The notes beneath the pieces were generated by a model. The model was given only the letters and a program-made list of their open reading frames with translations, made no database searches and was not told where the DNA came from. Source: CG2-30-36-39 sp964433225 (lineage in GTDB: Bacteria; Patescibacteriota; Microgenomatia; UBA1400; PJMF01). Taken from it: DNA of 55,466 nt. How positions within the stretch are numbered: position 1 is the stretch's first letter; the number at the start of each line of letters is the position of its first letter. A program made the translations under genes and the position numbers. The stretch covers positions 1 to 55,466 of the forward strand of contig CAYSQA010000004.1 of NCBI GenBank assembly GCA_964433225.1, written 5' to 3'. Below, piece after piece: positions 1 through 6,444 of this stretch.

Positions 1-90
1 TTTATTTTAGGTTTAATTATTAGTAGTTTAACTTTGTTGGGATTGGGAGGTTGGTTATGGCAGCAACAGAGGAAATCAGTCAACCAATAA
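1..90 (+). CDS. C-terminal end of an upstream membrane protein (partial)
   Basis: Frame 1 is open from the window edge to a TAA at 88-90. It encodes a strongly hydrophobic stretch (FILGLIISSLTLLGLGGWLW) followed by a short polar tail, QQQRKSVNQ. This looks like a C-terminal transmembrane anchor with a cytosolic tail. The rest of the gene lies outside the window, so no function can be given. It overlaps the next gene by 34 nt, which suggests co-transcription. Reading it as coding rests on the hydrophobic pattern and the overlap geometry only. Confidence 0.5.
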   Translation, partial: FILGLIISSLTLLGLGGWLWQQQRKSVNQ

Positions 91-311
91 CTTGGGAGCA
101 ACTAGTTCCTGAGGAGGTTCGGCAAGCTCTAGCTAGTCATGAAATGGTGGTGTGGTGTTGGGCGTGCAATCAAGTTTTGTATGAGGCTGCAGCAAAAAAT
201 GTAGTAACAACCAGAGTAGCTATCAGTAGTGCAACAGACCACGAGAATGCTTTTACCACCGTAGATCATGAAGTAGATATCTTTTTTAAAGGAGATGAAT
301 TAGCAAGTTAG
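57..311 (+). CDS. small hypothetical protein (84 aa)
   Basis: I chose the ATG at 57 because GGGAGG ends 6 nt upstream; a TTG at 51 would overlap that ribosome binding site. The 84-residue product is soluble and acidic. It has an N-terminal helix-like part (TWEQLVPEEVRQALASHE), a WCWAC motif near residues 33-37 and a C-terminal acidic end. The two cysteines spaced C-x2-C could bind metal, but there is no second pair. I do not recognise the family. The gene overlaps the preceding reading frame and is followed by a terminator hairpin, so it is probably the last gene of an operon running in from the left. Confidence 0.6.
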   Translation: MAATEEISQPITWEQLVPEEVRQALASHEMVVWCWACNQVLYEAAAKNVVTTRVAISSATDHENAFTTVDHEVDIFFKGDELAS

Positions 312-319
312 GTACTAAA

Positions 320-345
320 AAACCCACTGTTAGGTGGGTATTTTA
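320..345 (+). terminator. intrinsic terminator
   Basis: Stem ACCCAC (322-327) pairs with GTGGGT (334-339) around a 6-nt loop and is followed by ATTTTAAT. It closes the operon that enters from the left edge. Confidence 0.7.
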
Positions 346-377
346 ATCTCTCAACAGTTTTCAAAATAAATTAAAAA

Positions 378-410
378 CTCTTGAAAGTGGACCGGCTTTC
401 GCCGGTCCAC
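378..410 (-). terminator. terminator of the SPFH gene
   Basis: A perfect 10-bp GC-rich stem (387-396 with 401-410) has a GAAA tetraloop when read on the minus strand. It lies 21 nt after the SPFH stop codon. The following U-tract is weak (TTTC). The high GC of the hairpin matches the atypical composition of the gene it ends. Confidence 0.75.
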
Positions 411-430
411 CATCTGAAGATTGGTTTTGC

Positions 431-1654
431 TTACCTTGGAATTTGATAGATGAAGTTGCCGTCGGGGCTGAGTAACGTCTGCGGGTAGGCGCCATCCCAT
501 TGCATCACCTGTAAGTACTGGATGAGCTCTGGGGTCAGGCTTTCAGCCACCAGCTTGTTGCCTTCGGCTTCTGCCTCAGCAGCAGCCAGCGTGGCGTATG
601 CTTGAGCATCAGCATCAAGTTTCTTACTGTCAGCTGCGCCTTGAGCCGAGATGACGGCTGCTTCTGCTTGTTGCTGTGCCAGAATCAGGGCACGTTCTTT
701 GGCACCTTCGGCTTCCCTTCTCAGGTTAGCCTGTTCGGCTTCAACCAGGTTTTGACGATTTTTCTCCGCTTCAGCCAGCTGAAGGTTCAACTGAGCCTGG
801 TTGCGGGCTTCTTGCCACTCGCCAAAGTCTGGCAAGCGGAAATCGAAGTCGGTCATAATCAAGCCACCTTCCGCCATCTTTTGTTCGATGGTTTCACGAA
901 CTTCCGGACTGAACGTGCCGAAATCACGGATGATTTCTTCGGCAGTTTTTCCGGTCATGCGGTCTTTTACTTCTCCAAGCGCCGGTCCCTTGATGAGTTG
1001 CTGGATAGCGTTCTCGAGGGAACCGTAGGAGCTGTAAAGGTGCGCGGCTTTGGTGGGGTCAACCCTGAATTGGACCTGAAAGGCGACGTCTCCGTTGACA
1101 TTGTCAGACGTGACGATGCCCATCAAGAATGTTCGGTACTGCTCAGAACCGCGAGCTTGCGGGTCAGAGACAGTGGTGAACGTGTTCACGGTTGACGGGT
1201 AGATGACCATTTTTTCCAAGAAGCCAGTCATAAAATGACCACCGGGTTGAACTTCATCAATTGCTCGTCCTTGGCGCAAAAGCACGCCGACTTGGTTCGC
1301 ACCAATCTCGACATAGCTGGCTTTGTAGTAGGCAGTTCCGAAGATACTGCCAAACAAAACCAAGAACGCCACCACTGATGAGATGGTGGTTGCTGAGCGG
1401 CTCATTTGGTTGGACCGGAGGAATAAGTACAGACCTCCAGCCACAACAAGCCCGATGACCAGGGACAAAATCAGCCAGAAGATGCCAGCACCCAGCGTAC
1501 TGCCAACCACGACGGTTTGCAGAGCGGGAGAGACATAATCGAATCCCATGGTTTCTCCACCGATTACTTCTGTGGAGGCTCCGCCGCAAGCGGACAGAAC
1601 CATGGATGCCAGGACCAGCAGTCCGAGCAAAGCGAGGGTTTTATTTTTGTTCAT
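431..1654 (-). CDS. SPFH/band 7 (prohibitin-like) membrane lipoprotein
   Basis: The protein is 407 aa from the ATG at 1654, which has GGAGA 8 nt upstream on the minus strand; an ATG five codons earlier has no such site. Residues 1-23 are a lipoprotein signal ending in the lipobox LSAC (Cys23). Two transmembrane helices follow at about 57-79 and 90-110, then an SPFH/band-7 domain at about 112-290 and an Ala/Glu-rich coiled coil at about 290-370. Members of the family form ring-like membrane scaffolds that organise lipid domains and proteases. A lipobox combined with two helices is unusual. The gene is visibly GC-richer (a sampled 60-nt stretch is 55%) than its neighbours (about 35-40%), which suggests recent transfer. 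It stands alone on the minus strand with its own promoter and terminator. Confidence 0.88.
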   Translation of the reverse strand: MNKNKTLALLGLLVLASMVLSACGGASTEVIGGETMGFDYVSPALQTVVVGSTLGAGIFWLILSLVIGLVVAGGLYLFLRSNQMSRSATTISSVVAFLVLFGSIFGTAYYKASYVEIGANQVGVLLRQGRAIDEVQPGGHFMTGFLEKMVIYPSTVNTFTTVSDPQARGSEQYRTFLMGIVTSDNVNGDVAFQVQFRVDPTKAAHLYSSYGSLENAIQQLIKGPALGEVKDRMTGKTAEEIIRDFGTFSPEVRETIEQKMAEGGLIMTDFDFRLPDFGEWQEARNQAQLNLQLAEAEKNRQNLVEAEQANLRREAEGAKERALILAQQQAEAAVISAQGAADSKKLDADAQAYATLAAAEAEAEGNKLVAESLTPELIQYLQVMQWDGAYPQTLLSPDGNFIYQIPR

Positions 1655-1862
1655 TTGGAATTTCTCCATGAATTTTGATAGTCAGCCCTTGCCGAGGACA
1701 GTTGTATGTCCAAGAAGACAGGTACTGCCGTCTTCTTCACCAATTTTGATGAGGAAAACGGCAGACCCGTCTTTTTTTGTAAGCAAAAATTTTCAGATGT
1801 TAAAGAACATCTTCATGAAACTACTAGCCAAAAGCTAATTTTGGTGCAATTCCACAAAGAAG
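1655..1862 (-). promoter_or_regulatory. structured 5' leader of the SPFH gene
   Basis: About 200 nt lie between the predicted transcription start (near 1862) and the ATG. The leader holds inverted repeats: AAGAAGAC (1712-1719) with GTCTTCTT (1730-1737); CTGCCGT (1725-1731) with ACGGCAG (1758-1764), which competes with the first; and GGAC with GTCC within about 1695-1710. Mutually exclusive stems hint at a switching leader, but no known riboswitch consensus was recognised. Apart from this leader and the two flanking promoters, I see nothing else in the 1655-2020 intergenic stretch. Confidence 0.35.
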
Positions 1863-1868
1863 ACGATC

Positions 1869-1897
1869 ATTATAGCAAAATATATCCAATATGTCAA
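1869..1897 (-). promoter_or_regulatory. consensus sigma-70 promoter for the SPFH gene
   Basis: On the minus strand TTGACA (1892-1897) and TATAAT (1869-1874) are separated by exactly 17 nt. Both hexamers match the housekeeping consensus perfectly, so strong constitutive transcription is expected. Most other promoters in this window lack a good -35 and rely on an extended -10. Confidence 0.85.
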
Positions 1898-2000
1898 TAT
1901 TATAGGACTGATTAGAGAGCTAAGTCTATAATAAGTATTGTTGGCTGTAGACCAACTTAGCACTCCATCATTTTCTCTGCTTAATTTTTTCAAAATTCCT

Positions 2001-2009
2001 TGTTACAAT
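2001..2009 (+). promoter_or_regulatory. extended -10 promoter of the DnaJ-like gene
   Basis: TG-T-TACAAT ends 11 nt before the ATG at 2021. The predicted transcription start is only about 4-5 nt upstream of the start codon, with no room for a ribosome binding site. Confidence 0.6.
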
Positions 2010-2020
2010 CACTACATTCT

Positions 2021-2875
2021 ATGTCGACTAAACGTGATTACTATGAAATTTTAGGAGTGACCAAAACTGCCTCTCAGGCAGAAATCAAGGCTGCTTATAG
2101 AAAGATGGCGCTCAAATATCACCCTGATAAAAATAAAGCACAAGACTCTGAGGCTAAGTTTAAAGAAATTAATGAAGCCTATCAGATTCTTTCTGATGAC
2201 AAGAAACGCCAGGCCTATGATCAATTTGGCCATGCTGCGTTTGACCCGGCAGCAGGTGGCTTTGGTGGTGGCAATCCTTTTGGGGGCTTTCAACAAGGAC
2301 CATTTACTTGGACTTACCAAACCTCTGGTGGAGGTGCACCTGACTTTGATTTTAATGATCCATTTGAGATCTTTGAGTCATTTTTTGGTGGTGGTTTTGG
2401 TCGGGCTGCTCGTCGTCCTAGATATGGTATCACCATTGATTTTATGGAAGCTGTCCATGGAGTAACTAAAGAAGTCGAGATCGATGGCAAACAACAAAAA
2501 GTCAAGATTCCTGCAGGGGCTAACGATGGTACTAGAATTCGTTTTGAGAATTTTGATATTACTATTGAAGTTAAACCTCATGAGCGATTCAAAAGAGATG
2601 GTTATGATGTTTTCTTAACTGAAAAAATCTCGATTTCTACCGCTGTTTTGGGTGGCACGATTGAGATTCCCACCTTGAGGGAAGATCATCTTAAGATGAA
2701 GATTAGACCAGGAACTCAATCAAATAGTCTCATTAGATTGAGAGATGAAGGAGTACCTAGACTTAGATCTAGAGGAAATGGTGACCTTTATGTCAAAATT
2801 GTGGTCGAGATTCCAGACAAACTCACCAGAGAGCAAAAGAAACTCTTTAAAGAACTAGAGAAAGTCGGTCTTTAA
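2021..2875 (+). CDS. DnaJ-like co-chaperone without zinc finger (type II, CbpA-like)
   Basis: This Hsp40 co-chaperone of 284 aa stimulates DnaK ATPase activity and delivers substrates. An N-terminal J domain carries the HPD motif (YHPDKNK, about residues 33-39). A Gly/Phe-rich linker follows (about 70-135) and then the C-terminal beta-sandwich substrate domains. The CxxCxGxG zinc repeats of DnaJ are absent, making it a type II protein. I chose the ATG at 2021 over an in-frame TTG at 2000, because the J domain begins right after it and the promoter -10 lies between the two. The predicted mRNA is nearly leaderless. No dnaK or grpE is nearby. Confidence 0.9.
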   Translation: MSTKRDYYEILGVTKTASQAEIKAAYRKMALKYHPDKNKAQDSEAKFKEINEAYQILSDDKKRQAYDQFGHAAFDPAAGGFGGGNPFGGFQQGPFTWTYQTSGGGAPDFDFNDPFEIFESFFGGGFGRAARRPRYGITIDFMEAVHGVTKEVEIDGKQQKVKIPAGANDGTRIRFENFDITIEVKPHERFKRDGYDVFLTEKISISTAVLGGTIEIPTLREDHLKMKIRPGTQSNSLIRLRDEGVPRLRSRGNGDLYVKIVVEIPDKLTREQKKLFKELEKVGL

Positions 2876-2915
2876 TTTTAACTAGCTCTGTGGTTTTTAA
2901 TATTTTCTAGACTTA

Positions 2916-2924
2916 TGTTATAAT
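2916..2924 (+). promoter_or_regulatory. extended -10 promoter of nusA-infB
   Basis: TG-T-TATAAT is a perfect extended -10. Transcription should start near 2931, giving a leader of about 100 nt before nusA. The leader contains a terminator-like hairpin. Confidence 0.7.
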
Positions 2925-2947
2925 AGCCTCTGGCGAAATATTGATAG

Positions 2948-2979
2948 AGACGGACTCACTTTTGGTCGCGTCTTTTTTC
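2948..2979 (+). terminator. leader attenuator upstream of nusA
   Basis: AGACG-GAC (2948-2955) pairs with GTC-G-CGTCT (2965-2973, one bulged G) and runs into six T residues. It lies between the nusA promoter and the nusA start, so it acts, if at all, inside the nusA leader. The dnaJ-like gene ends 40 nt before the promoter and could also be terminated here. Confidence 0.6.
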
Positions 2980-3031
2980 ATATTAGAGCCAAAATTAAAT
3001 AATTTGAAATAAAAAATAAAAAAGGAAGAAA

Positions 3032-4324
3032 ATGCCAAACATTTCTACTGTAGCTAGAACTGAGTTCGCGGCTGCTATTGCGCAAATTGCCTCTGAAAGA
3101 AAAATCGATCCTGCTTCTATTTATGAAGCAATTCGTCAAGCTTTAGTATCTGCTTATCGCAAACAAATGGGTTTTTTGGATGAAGAATTCCATTATTATG
3201 TAGATCTTAACGAAGACACTGGCGAAGCTCGGATCTTAAAAGCTCCGGTTTTGGCTAGAGATGAAGAGACTTTAGAACCAACCGAGTGGGATGAAAAGAA
3301 ATCAGAAGATGTGACCCCCGCTGGTTTTGGTAGAATTGCGGCTCAAACAGCCAAGCAAGTTATTTTGCAAAAAATTCGTCGATCAGAAAAAGATCAGATT
3401 ATCTCTGAATTTGAAGATAAAGTTGGTCAAATCATGACTGGTCAGGTGCTCAGAATGGATCGCAGAAATGTGATTATGGACTTGGGTAGAGGTCATGGCT
3501 GGATGCCTCCAGAAGAGCAGATGCGAGGTGAGTTTTATCGACTCAACTCTCGTTTGGCGGTATTAATTAAAGATATCCGTGAGACTAATCGTGGTCAAGT
3601 AGTGGTTGTTTCCAGAGCTGATAAAGACTTGGTGGCCAAACTATTCGATCGTGAAGTACCAGAGGTTTCTTCTGGAGCTGTTGAGATAGTTTCTTTGGCT
3701 CGTGAAGCTGGGGTAAGAACCAAGTTGTCAGTTAGATCCACTCAAGAAGGCGTTGATCCAGTTGGTTCTTGTGTTGGTCAACGTGGTGTTCGTGTTCAAA
3801 AAGTCATCGAAGAACTAAATAACGAAAAAATCGATATTATTCCTTTCTTTGAAGACCCTGTTTTATACCTCAAGGGTGCCTTGGCTCCTGCTGAGAATTT
3901 ATTGATTGAAGTTGATCAGGATAAACAGTTAGTGACTGTAACTGCTCCAGATGACCAACTATCTTTGGCGATTGGTCGTGGTGGGCAAAATGTTCGTTTG
4001 GCTGCCAAGTTAACGGGCTATAAAATCACCATTAAGTCAGCTACTGGTAAAGTTCAATCTCAAGCTACTGGTAAAGAAGAGTACGAAATCGATACTTTTG
4101 TTGGTTTAACTGAAGAAACCAGATCTATTTTGATTGAACACAAGCTCACTACCCTTAATGATTTGATTCGTTTTGAGGAAAAATGGTTGGCTATGGAAGA
4201 TTTGGCCGATGAACAAAAAGAAATTCTCAGAAAGAAAGTGGTAGCAGATAAAAAAGCTCAAGCAGAAAGAGAAGCAGAAAAAGCTACTTTAGCTGCTGAG
4301 TTTAAAGAAGAAGTTACTGAATAA
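3032..4324 (+). CDS. nusA: transcription termination/antitermination factor NusA
   Basis: The 430-aa protein binds RNA polymerase and nascent RNA and modulates pausing, termination and antitermination. In order it has the N-terminal polymerase-binding domain (about 1-125), an S1 domain (about 130-200), KH1 with GSCVGQRG near residue 247, KH2 with AIGRGGQN near residue 311, and a helix-hairpin-helix-like acidic C-terminal part with a charged tail. AAAGGAAG lies just before the ATG. The rimP gene that often precedes nusA is absent; nusA is followed 14 nt later by infB, the usual partner. The attenuator in its leader could allow NusA to control its own synthesis (inference). Confidence 0.96.
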   Translation: MPNISTVARTEFAAAIAQIASERKIDPASIYEAIRQALVSAYRKQMGFLDEEFHYYVDLNEDTGEARILKAPVLARDEETLEPTEWDEKKSEDVTPAGFGRIAAQTAKQVILQKIRRSEKDQIISEFEDKVGQIMTGQVLRMDRRNVIMDLGRGHGWMPPEEQMRGEFYRLNSRLAVLIKDIRETNRGQVVVVSRADKDLVAKLFDREVPEVSSGAVEIVSLAREAGVRTKLSVRSTQEGVDPVGSCVGQRGVRVQKVIEELNNEKIDIIPFFEDPVLYLKGALAPAENLLIEVDQDKQLVTVTAPDDQLSLAIGRGGQNVRLAAKLTGYKITIKSATGKVQSQATGKEEYEIDTFVGLTEETRSILIEHKLTTLNDLIRFEEKWLAMEDLADEQKEILRKKVVADKKAQAEREAEKATLAAEFKEEVTE

Positions 4325-4338
4325 AGGAATCCTAGTCT

Positions 4339-5805
4339 ATGGCATTAATAGCTCGTCCACCAATTGTTACAATCTTGGGTCATGTTGATCATGGAAAGAC
4401 GAGTTTGTTGGATTACATTCGTAAAACTAATGTTCAAGCCAGAGAGCAAGGAGGCATTACTCAACATATTGGTGCTTATAGTATTCAACATCAAGGCAAA
4501 CAGCTTACTTTTATTGATACTCCTGGTCATGCTGCCTTTAACAAAATGAGACAACGCGGAGCTCAGATTACTGATATCGTGGTGCTTGTAGTAGCTGCTA
4601 ATGATGGTGTCAAACCACAAACAATAGAATCAATTCGTTACATAAAAGAAGCAAATGTTCCTTTTTTGATCGCAATCAATAAAATTGATATTCAAGATAT
4701 CAGAACAGATAATGTTAAAGCTCAATTAGCGGAGCATGAAGTTATTGTTCAGGATTTTGGTGGCGATATCGAAGTGGCTGAGGTTTCAGCTAAAACTGGT
4801 CAAGGAGTAGACAAATTGTTAGAAACTATTTCTTTAATGGCTGAACTTCAGGAATTAAAGGCTGACCCAGAGCTACCTTTAGAAGCAGTAGTGATTGAGT
4901 CTTCCAAAGATCCTCGTAAAGGCCCTTTGGTTAGTGTGATTGTTCAACAAGGTACTTTAGCAACCAGACAAGATATTTTTATTGATGACACTATTCAAGG
5001 TAGAGTTAAATTATTAACTGATGAAACCGGTCAACAACTAACCGAAGTCAAGCCTGGTTATCCAGCAGAGATTATTGGCTTGAAAGATGTCCCAGAAGTG
5101 GGTTCAATTGTTAAAGAGCTTGGCCGAGAATATCAACCAGCGGTGGTGGAACAGGTTGCTGTTAGTGAAGTTGATGAATGGGCAGGTTTTGATATTGATG
5201 GGGCCTTTGGCGATAAGATCAAAATGAATCTGATTGTGAAAGCCGATGTCAAAGGGACTCTTGAGGCTATTGAACAGAACATTGATCCAGATAGTGTTAA
5301 TTTAATCTTGGCTGGAGTCGGACCTGTAACTGAACAGGAACTTGAACTAGCTCAGACTAGTAAGGCTTTAGTGATTGCCTTCGGGATGAAAGTGCCAAGA
5401 GCGACTAAAAATTTTGCCAAAACACTAGGTGTTAAGGTTAAAGAATATGGCATTATTTACCACTTGATCGAAGATTTGCAAAAACAAATGCTTAAGATTT
5501 TGGAACCAACGATTGATGAAGTAATCACTGGTGAAGCAGAGATTGTGCAGATTTTTGAGATGAAGGGTGACAAAATTGCTGGCGTGAGAGTGAAAACTGG
5601 TGAAATCAAAAAGCCAGACCTTCTTCACCTCAAACGAAATGATCAAATTGTGGCCAACCCAGTGATTGCTAATATGAAACATGGTAAAGACGATATTTTG
5701 GTTATCAAAACTAAAAACGAAGGTGGTCTCACTTTTAAAAATAAAAAATTAGATTTCCAAGTAGGCGATGTGATTATTGCCTATAAAAAAGAAGATGAGG
5801 AGTAA
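4339..5805 (+). CDS. infB: translation initiation factor IF-2 (short form)
   Basis: This GTPase delivers initiator tRNA to the 30S subunit and promotes subunit joining. The G motifs are clear: G1 GHVDHGKTS near residues 13-21, G3 DTPGH near 59-63, G4 NKID near 113-116 and G5 SAK near 151. EF-Tu-like domain II, a linker and the C-terminal fMet-tRNA-binding domain follow. At 488 aa it lacks the long N-terminal extension (E. coli has about 890 aa), so the G domain starts almost at residue 1. The ATG at 4339 follows AAAGGAA and sits 14 nt after nusA, implying one transcript. Confidence 0.96.
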   Translation: MALIARPPIVTILGHVDHGKTSLLDYIRKTNVQAREQGGITQHIGAYSIQHQGKQLTFIDTPGHAAFNKMRQRGAQITDIVVLVVAANDGVKPQTIESIRYIKEANVPFLIAINKIDIQDIRTDNVKAQLAEHEVIVQDFGGDIEVAEVSAKTGQGVDKLLETISLMAELQELKADPELPLEAVVIESSKDPRKGPLVSVIVQQGTLATRQDIFIDDTIQGRVKLLTDETGQQLTEVKPGYPAEIIGLKDVPEVGSIVKELGREYQPAVVEQVAVSEVDEWAGFDIDGAFGDKIKMNLIVKADVKGTLEAIEQNIDPDSVNLILAGVGPVTEQELELAQTSKALVIAFGMKVPRATKNFAKTLGVKVKEYGIIYHLIEDLQKQMLKILEPTIDEVITGEAEIVQIFEMKGDKIAGVRVKTGEIKKPDLLHLKRNDQIVANPVIANMKHGKDDILVIKTKNEGGLTFKNKKLDFQVGDVIIAYKKEDEE

Positions 5806-5827
5806 ACTCAATAAAAAAGATCGAGTG

Positions 5828-5836
5828 TGATATAAT
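5828..5836 (+). promoter_or_regulatory. extended -10 promoter of rpsO inside an inverted repeat
   Basis: TG-A-TATAAT is flanked by GAGTG (5823-5827) and CACTC (5838-5842), a dyad around the -10. The ~65-nt leader contains a direct repeat of AGGCTC and an AAGC/GCTT stem, candidates for ribosomal protein S15 autoregulation (known in other bacteria, inferred here). Confidence 0.6.
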
Positions 5837-5908
5837 CCACTCTCTAGTATAAGGGTTACTTTATTAAGCAGGCTCAGGCTCGCTTTATAAGGGAAGGAAA
5901 TAAATACC

Positions 5909-6178
5909 ATGGCACTATCAAAAGTCCAAAAAACTCAACTTGTTAAAGATTTTCAACTCTTCGAGGGTGATACTGGTTCTCCAGAAGTTCAGGTCGCTTT
6001 ATTGACCGCTTCTATTCAAGAACTCACCGACCACTTGAAGAAACACAAAAAAGATAATCACTCCAGAAGAGGTTTGTTAAAACAAGTCTCCAAAAGACGT
6101 CGTTTACTTGGTTTCTTGCAAGGTAGAAGTGAAGAGCGCTATGCTAAGTTGATTGAAAAACTAGGCTTGAGTAAATAA
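5909..6178 (+). CDS. rpsO: 30S ribosomal protein S15
   Basis: The 89-aa length is standard. The family signature is obvious: FQLFEGDTGSPEVQVALLT, then DNHSRRGLL and SKRRRLLGFL. S15 binds the 16S rRNA central domain early in 30S assembly. GGGAAGGAAA upstream is a good ribosome binding site. Its position directly before pnp is the classic rpsO-pnp order, but a terminator and a separate promoter lie between the two here. Confidence 0.98.
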   Translation: MALSKVQKTQLVKDFQLFEGDTGSPEVQVALLTASIQELTDHLKKHKKDNHSRRGLLKQVSKRRRLLGFLQGRSEERYAKLIEKLGLSK

Positions 6179-6196
6179 GTAATTTATTTTGCAAAT

Positions 6197-6226
6197 AAAA
6201 GCCCTCATTAACCTGGGGGCTTTTTT
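6197..6226 (+). terminator. rpsO terminator
   Basis: AAAAGCCC (6197-6204) pairs with GGGGC followed by six T (6216-6226). It separates rpsO from the pnp leader. Confidence 0.85.
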
Positions 6227-6237
6227 GTTGTTTTTCC

Positions 6238-6444
6238 TGTATAATATCTTTCATCGGGAGTGTAGTTTCCTCGATTGGCAAGGAGTGGTTGAGCCACAGG
6301 TACTCCCTGCTTATTGAGGAATTATTATCAGATGCAAAAGCATTCCCTTAGTATTTATGAATAGGTTAGCTCTCACTCGAGCTGAATTAACACGCAAGGA
6401 ATACCTTGACCGTGTCGGTTTGGTGAACTAACAGAAAGAACAAA
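6238..6444 (+). promoter_or_regulatory. pnp promoter and long structured leader
   Basis: TGTATAAT (6238-6245) starts a leader of about 190 nt. GGGAGT (6256-6261) pairs with ACTCCC (6302-6307), enclosing a GTGG/CCAC stem. CCTCGAT (6269-6275) inside that loop can pair with ATTGAGG (6313-6319) outside it, a possible pseudoknot. AGCTC/GAGCT forms another stem near 6368-6383. ACACG-CAAGG (6390-6399), an AATA loop, CCTTG and CGTGT (6404-6415) form a 10-bp hairpin just before pnp. A 24-codon ORF (6357-6431, MNRLALTRAELTRKEYLDRV...) overlaps it but has no ribosome binding site. The E. coli pnp leader is also a target of autoregulation. Confidence 0.5.

Noticed and set aside
602..1195. A 197-aa plus-strand frame opposite the SPFH gene
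   Set aside because: It is antisense to a gene with clear domain motifs, has no ribosome binding site and no recognisable protein features; its length reflects the high GC of the SPFH gene.
1706..1915. A 69-aa plus-strand frame in the SPFH leader
   Set aside because: It covers hairpin sequence and the SPFH promoter, and lacks a ribosome binding site.
6357..6431. A 24-codon frame before pnp as a coding gene
   Set aside because: There is no ribosome binding site, and the 3' half is explained by a 10-bp hairpin. It is kept only as a possible leader peptide in the pnp leader entry.
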